From Evansella caseinilytica (GTDB lineage: Bacteria; Bacillota; Bacilli; Bacillales; Salisediminibacteriaceae), in assembly GCF_900107275.1 (NCBI RefSeq), contig NZ_FNPI01000004.1:285256-349255 (forward strand): a stretch of 64,000 bases of DNA, in the 5' to 3' direction. A program made the position numbers and the translations under genes. The notes beneath the pieces were generated by a model that was not told where the DNA came from, did no database searches, and was given only the letters and a program-made list of their open reading frames with translations. Positions 1 to 7,486 of this stretch are shown piece by piece (within the stretch, counting starts at the first letter, position 1; the number at the start of each line of letters is the position of its first letter).

Positions 1-267
1 CCGGGGATCTTGCAGCTTGCGGAAATGCCCGAGTTAATCGGCTTGATCGCACCGCGGGCGCTATTTATCGAATCAGGCGTCAATGATCCGCTTTTTCCGC
101 TGCCCGATGTCCAGAAAGCAGTAATGCAATTGGCGGAGATATACGCCGCTTTTTCCGCCGAAAACTCATTTGCCGTCCATCTTTTTCCGGGCGGTCACGA
201 AGTATCCGGTAAAAAATCGTTTGCATGGCTGGGGAACACATTCATGCCGGCAGGGAGCAAACCATGA
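1..267 (+). CDS. Alpha/beta hydrolase, C-terminal part (cut by window edge)
   Basis: The reading frame is open from base 1 to a TGA at 265-267, so only the last 88 residues of a longer protein are visible. The order is typical of the C-terminal half of dienelactone-hydrolase or acetyl-xylan-esterase-like alpha/beta hydrolases: an APRALFIESGVNDPLFP segment carrying the acid residue (Asp) after a beta strand, then a strand ending in FPGGHEVSG with the expected catalytic His. The nucleophile Ser would lie outside the window. It is followed at once by a GH43 remnant and a GH105 gene on the same strand, so a role as a carbohydrate esterase in plant polysaccharide breakdown is likely, but the substrate cannot be read from this fragment. 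Confidence 0.7.
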   Translation, partial: PGILQLAEMPELIGLIAPRALFIESGVNDPLFPLPDVQKAVMQLAEIYAAFSAENSFAVHLFPGGHEVSGKKSFAWLGNTFMPAGSKP

Positions 268-285
268 ATGAGTAAAAAAACACGA

Positions 286-714
286 TCAACTGCCGACCAT
301 TCTGTCTGGTAAAACGCTTCGCATCAAGGCAAATATGTCAAGCTGCCGTCCGGAGAATCGTGGTTTCTTCATTTTCAGGATAAGGGCGAGTATGGGCATA
401 TCACTCATCTCCAGCGGATGTGGTGGAAAAATGACTGGCCGGTGATTGGCCATGATGCGAACAATCACCGAACCGGAGCGTTTTATAGAAACCGTTGATT
501 CCATGACGCTTTATCTCCGGACAACGGTGAATTCTGAGGACGAATGCCGCTTCAGCTTCAGTACGGATGGATAAAACTATTAATCTATAGACGAATTTTT
601 TCAAGCTAAGGCAGGGCATTGGCTAGGTGCGCAAATCGGTATGGTATGTTTTGCATGACCAAAGCTGCAGCTAGTTCGGGCTATGTTGACGTTGATTGTT
701 TTCAACTCACATAA
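286..714 (+). pseudogene. Decayed GH43 glycosidase (C-terminal remnant)
   Basis: No intact frame exists here, but pieces of one protein can be read on the plus strand. Bases 322-498 give HQGKYVKLPSGESWFLHFQD, then KGEYGHITHLQRMWW and NDWPVIG, which is the signature end of the five-bladed propeller of GH43 beta-xylosidases/arabinofuranosidases. In another frame near 500-570 comes SEDECRFSFSTDG, then near 598-650 FQAKAGHWLGAQIGM, and finally SGYVDVDCFQLT up to 714. Those pieces fit the C-terminal beta-sandwich domain of the same family. Several frameshifts and stops separate them, and the N-terminal half is missing. The gene was probably part of the esterase-GH43-GH105 locus and has been lost. 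Confidence 0.75.
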
Positions 715-743
715 AAATGTACGATTCTCAAGGAGGGGAAAAG

Positions 744-1853
744 ATGACAAATCAAAGGTTATTCAATGAAAAAAAGCCGTTGCAATGGGCGGAGGATATG
801 TGCCGCAGTTTAATGAACCGATATGAACCGGTTAAACTGCCGCCGGCAGACCGCTGGCATTATCATCAAGGCGTTTTTCTCTGCGGAATGCATGATGTAT
901 GGGTGGAAACCGACAAGGAAGACTACTATTTATATTTTAAAGAATATGTCGATAAGCTCGTTGACGAAGAAGGAAATTTTTTGTTTCGCAGAAGCGAGCT
1001 GGATGCCATTCAGCCGGGATTACTCCTGTTTCCGCTGTATAAAGCAACGGGAGACAAGCGTTACAAAATTGCTGCTGGAAAGCTGCGAAACTTGTTAAAA
1101 ACACTCAACCGCACGAAGGAAGGAGGATTTTGGCACAAGGATCAATACCCGTATCAAATGTGGCTGGACGGATTATATATGGCCGGTCCGTTTACAATCC
1201 TCTACGGACAATCGTTTTCCGAGCCTGAGCTGACAGAACTTGTTTTACATCAAGAATCATTGATGAGAAAGCATACGAAGGACGAAAAAACCGGCTTGTA
1301 CTTCCACGGCTGGGACGAAACCGGAACTACTTCGTGGTCGCTTTCGGAAACGCATACCGCGCCGGAAATATGGGGACGATCCCTCGGCTGGTACGGGATT
1401 GCGCTGGTAAACATCATTGAAATGCTGCCGGAAGGGCACCCGAATCGTGAAGAACTGATCGGTGTTCTCCGGGAGTTAATAGCAAATCTCGTCAAGTATC
1501 AAGATGACAAGACAGGCTTATGGTATCAGATTGTCGATAAAGGAGATCGCTCAGATAACTGGCTGGAAAGCTCCTGCTCTGCTTTATTTGTTTTTACCAT
1601 TGCCAAGGCGGTAAATCTCGGATATGTAGATAAAAACTATTATGCCGCTGCTGAAAAAGGATATGACGGCATTGTCAACAATTACATCAAAGTCACCCCT
1701 GACGGTAGCCTGGCACTTACCGGAATCTGCATCGGCACATCCATCGGTGTTTATGAGTACTATGTCAACCGCGATACGGTTGAAAATGATTTACATGGCG
1801 TTGGTGCCTTTATTTTGGCAAGTGTGCAAATGCATCAATACTCAGCAGGCTGA
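744..1853 (+). CDS. GH105 unsaturated glycuronyl hydrolase (YteR/YesR type)
   Basis: A 369-residue protein of the glycoside hydrolase 105 family, which removes the unsaturated uronic acid left at the non-reducing end of pectin or rhamnogalacturonan oligosaccharides by lyases. The alpha6/alpha6-barrel landmarks are present: YPYQMWLDGLYMAGP, whose Asp142 matches the catalytic Asp143 of YteR, and GRSLGWYGIALV. There is no signal peptide, so it acts in the cytoplasm on imported oligosaccharides. The start at 744 is chosen because AGGAGGGG lies 5 bases upstream; an in-frame ATG at 696 has no ribosome binding site. Upstream lie a hydrolase fragment and a GH43 remnant; downstream is a terminator. 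Family assignment is firm, exact substrate is not. Confidence 0.9.
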   Translation: MTNQRLFNEKKPLQWAEDMCRSLMNRYEPVKLPPADRWHYHQGVFLCGMHDVWVETDKEDYYLYFKEYVDKLVDEEGNFLFRRSELDAIQPGLLLFPLYKATGDKRYKIAAGKLRNLLKTLNRTKEGGFWHKDQYPYQMWLDGLYMAGPFTILYGQSFSEPELTELVLHQESLMRKHTKDEKTGLYFHGWDETGTTSWSLSETHTAPEIWGRSLGWYGIALVNIIEMLPEGHPNREELIGVLRELIANLVKYQDDKTGLWYQIVDKGDRSDNWLESSCSALFVFTIAKAVNLGYVDKNYYAAAEKGYDGIVNNYIKVTPDGSLALTGICIGTSIGVYEYYVNRDTVENDLHGVGAFILASVQMHQYSAG

Positions 1854-1967
1854 TTCTCCCAAAATTATCGGTTCAGTTCCCGAGATCGTGCGGCGGGCTT
1901 GAAACGTGTTGGAACAATTGCTGTGTGAGGGACAATATTAAGTCAATGCATATAAAACCATTATCAT

Positions 1968-2017
1968 AAAAACAGATCATTAGATGGTATCTATTGGCCA
2001 TTCAGTGATCTGTTTTT
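1968..2017 (+). terminator. Rho-independent terminator after GH105 gene
   Basis: AACAGATCA and TGATCTGTT form a 9-bp stem flanked by A and T runs, 115 bases past the GH105 stop codon. The A run on the 5' side would let it work in both directions. The rest of 2018-2302 contains small hairpins such as CTGCCTGAAGGCAG but no feature I can name. Confidence 0.75.
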
Positions 2018-2302
2018 ACATGTATAATGGCTGTGCCTGAATATGAATTTTATCCCATCTGCGTTCGGATGCAGGTGATAGCAGCTCGCTGGCGCTGCCT
2101 GAAGGCAGAGAATAGTCAGTGGAAGGTACCGTCGATAAACATTTTAGTATGTACAATCGGCCTGGATGTGAAGACGCGCTCCCGAAATGTGGTACACTAA
2201 TACTTACGGATGATTAACGTTTAAATAAGCTGAAAGGCGACAGAAGCGAAACTGATCATTGTCGATTATCGACTGCTGAAAATGAAAGAGGGGTGTTTCT
2301 TG

Positions 2303-2896
2303 ATGACAAATCGTAAAATGAATCCAAAGATTGATGAATTTTTAAGCAAAGCCGATAAGTGGAAGGAAGAATTTGAGAAGTTGAGAAATATTGTTCTTGA
2401 CTGTGAGCTGACCGAAGAATTGAAGTGGATGCATCCTTGTTACACGTTTGAGAAAAAAAACATTGTGTTAATACATGGATTTAAGGAATATTGCGCCCTT
2501 CTGTTTCATAAAGGCGCCTTATTAAAGGACCCGCATGGGATTCTCATCCAGCAAACGGAGAATGTACAGGCAGCGCGCCAAATTCGCTTCGTTAATGTTC
2601 AGGAAATAATTGAAAAAGAAGCAATCTTGAAAGCCTATATACACGAAGCTGTTGAGGTTGAAAAAGCTGGTTTGGAAGTGAAGTATAAAGACAATATAGA
2701 TTTTACCATTCCGGAAGAACTTCAACATAAATTTGCTGAAATCCCTGCCTTGAAAACGGCTTTTGAGGCATTGACGCCGGGACGGCAGAGAGCCTACATT
2801 CTTTATTTTTCGAAGCCTAAACAATCCAAAACGCGAAAATCAAGGGTAGAAAAATATGTGTCGCATATTCTTGATGGAAAGGGACTGAATGACTAA
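2303..2896 (+). CDS. YdeI/OmpD-associated family protein (DUF1801 type)
   Basis: A 197-residue soluble protein. The N-terminal 110 residues have the DUF1801/YdhG-like fold signature (ELKWMHPCYTFEKKNIVLIHGFKEYCALLFHKGALLKDP, read as two parts), and the C-terminal 75 residues carry the YdeI/OmdA motif IPEELQHKFAEIPALKTAFE...LTPGRQRAYILYFSKPKQSKTR with a basic tail. In Bacillus subtilis the homologue is YdeI; its biochemical role is unknown. The start at 2303 is preferred over the in-frame ATG at 2282 because AGAGGGGTG ends 7 bases before it. The gene stands alone between a terminator and the 89-bp repeats. Confidence 0.85.
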   Translation: MTNRKMNPKIDEFLSKADKWKEEFEKLRNIVLDCELTEELKWMHPCYTFEKKNIVLIHGFKEYCALLFHKGALLKDPHGILIQQTENVQAARQIRFVNVQEIIEKEAILKAYIHEAVEVEKAGLEVKYKDNIDFTIPEELQHKFAEIPALKTAFEALTPGRQRAYILYFSKPKQSKTRKSRVEKYVSHILDGKGLND

Positions 2897-2953
2897 TATT
2901 TTCGATGAAAAAATAATTTACTCCATCCTGGTATCCTGATTTCAGACGACTAT

Positions 2954-3158
2954 GAAACGTAATCAAATTGACCAGACTCAATTCGCGAGTATTCGGGAGC
3001 ATGAGCGAGCTTGAGTCCGGTCCGATTGAACCGTAATCGCGTGAACCGTAATCAAAACGACCGAACTCAATTCACGAGCATTCGGGAGTATGAAGGAGCC
3101 TGAGTCCGATCTCATAGAACTGTAATCGCGTGAACCGTAATCAAACTAGCCAGACTCC
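2954..3158. repeat. 89-bp tandem repeat, 2.3 copies
   Basis: Two full units, 2954-3042 and 3043-3131, and a third truncated unit to 3158 each begin GAA(A/C)CGTAATCAAA. Shared blocks include ATTCGGGAG, TGAGTCCG and GTAATCGCGTGAACCGTAATC. The units differ at about a tenth to a fifth of positions, so the duplication is not recent. A diverged piece of the same sequence (GAGCTTGAGTGAGCC, CCCGGTCCATTTGAACCGTAA) occurs at about 63000-63040, so it is a dispersed intergenic family. Confidence 0.85.
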
Positions 3159-3192
3159 ATCACATCAATATCAAAACAAGTCCTCATCATCT

Positions 3193-4176
3193 TCACTCAA
3201 GCGCCAGGCAGGACTCATTCAGCTTTATTTCTGGCTCTAACACAATCGACTGTGGAACTTGCTTTTTATTGATCATATTTAATAATGCATCGGTAATCGT
3301 TGAGGTAATAACATCGTTTGGAACGCCCACAAGGGAAATCGGCACTTCAAATGTGTTTGTCTGCGGAATATTATCGTAGCTGATAATGGAAACATCCTTT
3401 GGTATTGAAAGATTATATTCATTAAGCGCGCGAATAACTCCCCTCGTTAAATCATAGCTTCCGCTTACAACGGCAGTTGTTGTTTTCCCGGCCTGCAAAA
3501 ATTTCTTCATCGCTAAATAGCCGTCATATAATTCCAGTCCGGATGCTGGAATGAGCACGTCCGCTGTCGCCTCCTGAAAGCGCTCTTTCATCCCTTCTGT
3601 AAAACCGCTGACCTTTTCATCCTGTAACTGATCCCGCTGCGACATATCCCCGATAAACGCAATGTTTTTATGACCGATATCAACTAAGGTGTGCACTGCC
3701 AGTTTTATCGCATCCCTGCGGTTGACATCGACGGTCGGATAAAGAGGATTTTTGGCAATGCCATAAGATAAAATCGGAACATTGGAAGGGAGCGGTGTAT
3801 CGGGCCCGTCTTGCCCCTGGTCGTTAAACATTAAAATTGCGTCCACTTGCAGACGGTTAAACGTATTGATGGCAGCCTCGACTTTGTTTATGGACAGCAA
3901 TGTTGTGTAACCGTGGTTTTCCAATTGATCATTGATTTTCGTGATTAACGCTGCGTGGGCGGCGCGTTCCACGGTGGGCCAGACAACACCGACAGTATCG
4001 GACTTTTTCGAGACAAGACTGCGGGCTGCGACGTTTGGCTGGTATCCCAATTCATTGGCGATATTGACAATCTTTTTTTTCGTGGGCGGCTTCACCAGCG
4101 GGCTGTCGCGCAAGGCTTTTGATACTGTGGAATAGCTTACTCCGGCTGCTTTGGCAATATCCTTAATCGTTACCAT
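3193..4176 (-). CDS. LacI/GalR-family transcriptional regulator
   Basis: A 327-residue repressor. Residues 1-50 form the LacI helix-turn-helix and hinge (TIKDIAKAAGVSYSTVSKALR, cut here at its core), with the recognition helix YSTVSKAL and the hinge segment PNVAARSLVSKKSDTVGVVWP. Residues 60-325 are the periplasmic-binding-protein-like effector domain, with DVNRRDAIKLAVHTLVDIGHKNIAFIG typical of the family. GGAGGA lies 6 bases before the ATG. It is divergent from the MFS exporter gene at 4450, which it may control, and a perfect 12-bp palindrome sits in its own promoter. The effector is probably a sugar or sugar-like molecule, which cannot be told from sequence. Confidence 0.93.
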   Translation of the reverse strand: MVTIKDIAKAAGVSYSTVSKALRDSPLVKPPTKKKIVNIANELGYQPNVAARSLVSKKSDTVGVVWPTVERAAHAALITKINDQLENHGYTTLLSINKVEAAINTFNRLQVDAILMFNDQGQDGPDTPLPSNVPILSYGIAKNPLYPTVDVNRRDAIKLAVHTLVDIGHKNIAFIGDMSQRDQLQDEKVSGFTEGMKERFQEATADVLIPASGLELYDGYLAMKKFLQAGKTTTAVVSGSYDLTRGVIRALNEYNLSIPKDVSIISYDNIPQTNTFEVPISLVGVPNDVITSTITDALLNMINKKQVPQSIVLEPEIKLNESCLALE

Positions 4177-4214
4177 ATGTCATCCTCCAAAATTAATCTC
4201 CTATTATACCAGTT

Positions 4215-4226
4215 AACAACGTTGTT
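4215..4226. promoter_or_regulatory. LacI-type operator (AACAACGTTGTT) in regulator promoter
   Basis: A perfect 12-bp palindrome with the central CG that is normal for LacI-family operators. On the minus strand it lies just upstream of a TATAAT box 30 bases before the regulator's start codon, so binding would block transcription of the regulator itself and possibly of the divergent exporter. Confidence 0.6.
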
Positions 4227-4449
4227 TTTAGTAATTATACCAAAACACTATCGAGAAATAAAACAACATCAAACCATACGTGCAAAACAAAGCCGAGATT
4301 ATCAAATACAAAAAAACGAGTCAATCAGGGGCTGTGTGAAAGTAAGCTGCCAAATCACATGTATGTTATTAAAAAAGGAATCACATCTTAATAAGTGTAC
4401 CTATAGCAGAGGAAGGAAAAAAGTTTCTCAATAAAATTTCTTAAGGAGA

Positions 4450-5721
4450 GTGTCATCCCTTTTGGCTACTCAATCAAAAAAAGGGCTTGTGATATTAGCA
4501 ATCGGATCAATTCCGCTCATTATGACTCTCGGGAACTCGATGCTGATTCCGATCCTGCCGAAGATGCAAGCGGAGCTTGGTATCACGTCATTTCAAGTGA
4601 GCCTGACAATTACGATGTTTTCTGCTACTGCCGCAATCAGCATTCCGATCTTCGGATACTTGTCTGACCGGTTTTCAAGAAAAGCAATCATTATACCAGC
4701 CTTGTTTCTTTACGGCATCGGCGGGCTGCTTGCTGGTTTGGCGGCGGCATTTATCACTTCTCCATACATCTGGATTATTATCGGGAGAGCGATGCAAGGA
4801 ATGGGGGCAGCTGGGACAGCACCGATTGCCATGGCGTTAACCGGTGATTTGTTTAAAGGGAGCGATCAAAGCAAGGTGTTAGGTATCGTCGAAGCATCCA
4901 ACGGCTTCGGCAAAGTACTGTCTCCAATTGTCGGGTCTTTGTTGGCGCTGCTAGTCTGGTATGCACCGTTTCTTGGATTTCCGGTGTTTTGCATCATTGC
5001 GATCTTACTGACGATAATTTTTATCCGTGAAAAACAAAAAACGAACAAACCGCCGTCATTCGGCAGCTATCTCAGCGGTTTGTTCAGCGTTTTTAAGCAC
5101 GAAGGAAGGTGGTTGTTTACCGCCTACGTTGCCGGAGCTGTATGCCTGTTTACGTTGTTTGGTATATTGTTTTTTCTGTCCGATACGCTGGAAAAGCAGT
5201 ATGAGATTGTCGGTGTATGGAAAGGGGCGATACTGGCTGTCCCACTGCTGTTTATGATGACAACCTCCTATGTCACCGGAAGTAAAATCGGGAAAAAACT
5301 GAAACGAATGAAAACGGTCATTATCATCGGACTACTGTTCATGACAGTTTCTTTTGCTTCCTTAGTTTTATTTACGAAACTATTCTTATTTATTGCGGTA
5401 CTTGCCGTCAGCAGCATCGGTACCGGACTCGTCCTGCCGTGTTTAAACAGTTTGATCACAGGATCTGTCGGAAAGTCCAGGCGCGGTTTTGTGACTTCCC
5501 TATACGGCTCCGTCCGCTTTCTTGGAGTTGCCGCCGGACCTCCCGCCTACGGCTGGCTGATGGGTTGGTCCACAAACGGCATGTTTTACTGTACCGCAGG
5601 ACTCACCTTATTCACATGTTTTCTGTGTTTATTCTTCATTCATACGAAAAACCAACAGTCTACAGGACAAAATGAAAAGCAGAGCACATTGTTTACAAAA
5701 ATACAGTTGAAAACGGAATAA
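4450..5721 (+). CDS. Major facilitator superfamily drug/metabolite exporter (DHA1 type)
   Basis: A 423-residue integral membrane protein with 12 predicted hydrophobic segments. The first half has the DHA1 signatures: the loop-2 motif [12 protein letters not shown] between TM2 and TM3, [14 protein letters not shown] in TM4 and a TM5 with [19 protein letters not shown] spacing (seen as [15 protein letters not shown]). Such proteins export drugs or siderophore-like metabolites by proton antiport. AAGGAG at 4443-4448 is followed too closely by the GTG at 4450 and a little too far by the in-frame TTG at 4462, so the exact start is open. Downstream, a short gene overlaps its stop codon region. The LacI regulator lies divergently upstream. 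Confidence 0.88.
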   Translation: MSSLLATQSKKGLVILAIGSIPLIMTLGNSMLIPILPKMQAELGITSFQVSLTITMFSATAAISIPIFGYLSDRFSRKAIIIPALFLYGIGGLLAGLAAAFITSPYIWIIIGRAMQGMGAAGTAPIAMALTGDLFKGSDQSKVLGIVEASNGFGKVLSPIVGSLLALLVWYAPFLGFPVFCIIAILLTIIFIREKQKTNKPPSFGSYLSGLFSVFKHEGRWLFTAYVAGAVCLFTLFGILFFLSDTLEKQYEIVGVWKGAILAVPLLFMMTTSYVTGSKIGKKLKRMKTVIIIGLLFMTVSFASLVLFTKLFLFIAVLAVSSIGTGLVLPCLNSLITGSVGKSRRGFVTSLYGSVRFLGVAAGPPAYGWLMGWSTNGMFYCTAGLTLFTCFLCLFFIHTKNQQSTGQNEKQSTLFTKIQLKTE

Positions 5722-5741
5722 TGAGTGGGGAGATGATGCCG

Positions 5742-6020
5742 TTGCAAATTTATTTTTCTCCGGAGTTTTTTAAAGAAGACGGCCAAGTGCTGAATGTGGT
5801 GACGAATACTGATAAGCCTGTCGGCTACTTGGCATTTTTAATGAACGAAAAGAAAATGTATGTCTATGGACATCTGCAGGAAGAAGGAGTCACCGAAGAT
5901 TTTAAAGAGCTCGTCAAACCGTATATACAAGGATTAACAAAAATCAAACCCGACCTCGAAGTCTTTTCGTTTTTATCTGTTGGCGGAAAAAAAGTAGACA
6001 TTTCTTTGGAGGAGGAGTAA
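5742..6020 (+). CDS. Conserved hypothetical protein, about 92 residues
   Basis: A small acidic soluble protein that I do not recognise with certainty. It starts QIYFSPEFFKEDG and has alternating strands and a helix (GVTEDFKELVKPYIQGL), ending in KKVDISLEEE. It begins in the stop codon region of the exporter gene, so the two are probably cotranscribed. GGGGAG at 5727-5732 is best spaced for the TTG at 5742; ATG codons at 5721, 5733 and 5736 lie on or too near that site. No catalytic motif is visible. Confidence 0.65.
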   Translation: MQIYFSPEFFKEDGQVLNVVTNTDKPVGYLAFLMNEKKMYVYGHLQEEGVTEDFKELVKPYIQGLTKIKPDLEVFSFLSVGGKKVDISLEEE

Positions 6021-6126
6021 TGAGCCGAGCCGGCCGCAGGTTTTGTAACGTTCAGAGATTACCGGCGCGGTAACCGGCCTTGGTAGCTGCCCATTATAGA
6101 AATCGTCCCGCTTATACGTGAAACAC

Positions 6127-6747
6127 TTATTTTTTTCGCCATGCCAAATGCTTTATTTTCGTTGCAGGCGGTATCTGCAGCACATGAATGATGTCAACCA
6201 CCTGTGTGGACAGCCACTGTGAAATAACAGCGAGGAAGATAATTTTCCAGTCGATCACCGAGGCCGTCAGGAGAAAAATCGATCCGTTAATTGCGAACAA
6301 CGGCTTTCCAGGGGAAGTATTTCGGTATCTTGAATAAATAAGCGCCAGGACGCCCATACCGCCGTTCGATACACCTTGCCGCAACAGGATGCCCACGCCG
6401 GTACCCAATATCACCGAGCCGGCAATTAAATTGACTACTGTATTTCCTGGAGGAAAATGTAACCACTCCTCCAGCAAATAAATCGAAAACGCGGCCACCG
6501 AAATGCTGTACATCGTTCCGATGGCACTGGCGTTGCCAAGCCAGTGAGCCGCCACCACCAGCATCGAAAAGTTAACGAGCCAAAGAGCAAAGCTCAAGGG
6601 AATGCTGAACCAGTAGTGGAGCAATAGAGCAATGCCGCCGACACCGCCTGATGGAATATTGTTCGGAAACAGAAAAATCGCCGTCGCCGTTCCTTGCAGC
6701 ATTGCACCTACAGTGATGAGGGCATACGTTTCCAACGTGTTTTTCAT
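6127..6747 (-). CDS. YitT-family membrane protein without DUF2179
   Basis: A 206-residue protein with about five or six membrane helices and the YitT/DUF161 signatures: FLFPNNIPSGGVGGIALLLHY, then GTGVGILLRQGVSNGGMGVLA. Most Bacillus paralogues are 280-290 residues and end in a soluble DUF2179 domain; here the protein stops after the membrane part with KIKHLAWRKK, so it is a short form. The function of the family is unknown. No convincing ribosome binding site precedes the ATG at 6747. The 270 bases between it and the next gene show no clear element. Confidence 0.82.
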   Translation of the reverse strand: MKNTLETYALITVGAMLQGTATAIFLFPNNIPSGGVGGIALLLHYWFSIPLSFALWLVNFSMLVVAAHWLGNASAIGTMYSISVAAFSIYLLEEWLHFPPGNTVVNLIAGSVILGTGVGILLRQGVSNGGMGVLALIYSRYRNTSPGKPLFAINGSIFLLTASVIDWKIIFLAVISQWLSTQVVDIIHVLQIPPATKIKHLAWRKK

Positions 6748-7023
6748 TTTGCTTTTCAGTCAGAGCGGCAGCAGACCGATAGTATTCGGTTATGCAGGAA
6801 TTCCGCTGGTATTTGCGCGTTTTTCATGAAAACTGACCCCATTCCGGTAATGTCTTGTCCCTCACAATTCATTATATTTTTCAAAGCCACGAATTATGAA
6901 CGAGCTGTTTTACTTTTTTCTTCTTTGCTCTTCGATGACATTTACTTCCGCTTGTGAAAATCAGTGAGATGGAGATAATACAAATGTTCAGCTGAACAAA
7001 ATACGATTCAGGAGGTTTTCCGC

Positions 7024-7185
7024 ATGGCAAACAACGTTGAAAGAAATCGCAATCGCCGTCAAGCACAAAGAAATTTCAACAACGACAATCGTAACCGCCG
7101 ACTAAATGCCGATAATATGAATACGGAATTTGGTGAAGATAACGCCATTCAGAAAGCGAATCGCGACAATCGAAACAACTGCTGA
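7024..7185 (+). CDS. Small Asn/Arg-rich protein, possible gamma-type spore protein
   Basis: A 53-residue protein that starts MANNVERNRNRRQAQRN and contains NTEFGEDNAIQKANRDNRN. Nearly half of it is Asn, Arg and Gln. AGGAGG lies 8 bases before the ATG, which supports translation. The composition and the TEFG core recall gamma-type small acid-soluble spore proteins (SspE), which store amino acids in spores, although the duplicated SspE repeat is absent. That link is an inference; another small coat or spore protein is equally possible. Confidence 0.55.
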   Translation: MANNVERNRNRRQAQRNFNNDNRNRRLNADNMNTEFGEDNAIQKANRDNRNNC

Positions 7186-7365
7186 ACGTGCTCTGATAAA
7201 AAAGCATTATCCAACGTGAGGTTCTAAACAACCGCACTGCCTGTCTTCGCTTTTTTATACAGGCATGAGATTTCTTGCACAACAACAATTGCAACCATCG
7301 CCTTGATTGGCTTGAGCATGCAAAAAAACGGCAAATTTCTAGTTGTTTACCATTTTTCTATTAAA

Positions 7366-7398
7366 GGGTGATGCCTTTGTGCATCATCCTGTTTTTTT
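7366..7398 (+). terminator. Rho-independent terminator
   Basis: GGGTGATGC, a 6-base loop and GCATCATCC form a 9-bp stem with one G-T pair, followed by a run of seven T. It lies 180 bases after the small protein gene and 90 bases before the molybdenum hydroxylase operon, so it separates the two. Confidence 0.8.
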
Positions 7399-7486
7399 GG
7401 CTTTTCCATATCTTCACGGAAAAAGGGATGAATCGGCACCGCTATTAATATAGTGTTAAGAGTGAGTAAATCAGGAGGGGAGAGAG

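Noticed and set aside
2018..2302. Riboswitch before the YdeI-like gene
   Set aside because: Short hairpins exist (CTGCCTGAAGGCAG) but no conserved aptamer motif of a known class can be matched.
4177..4434. 85-codon frame between the LacI regulator and the exporter
   Set aside because: It starts at the regulator's own start region, has no ribosome site and overlaps the operator and promoters.
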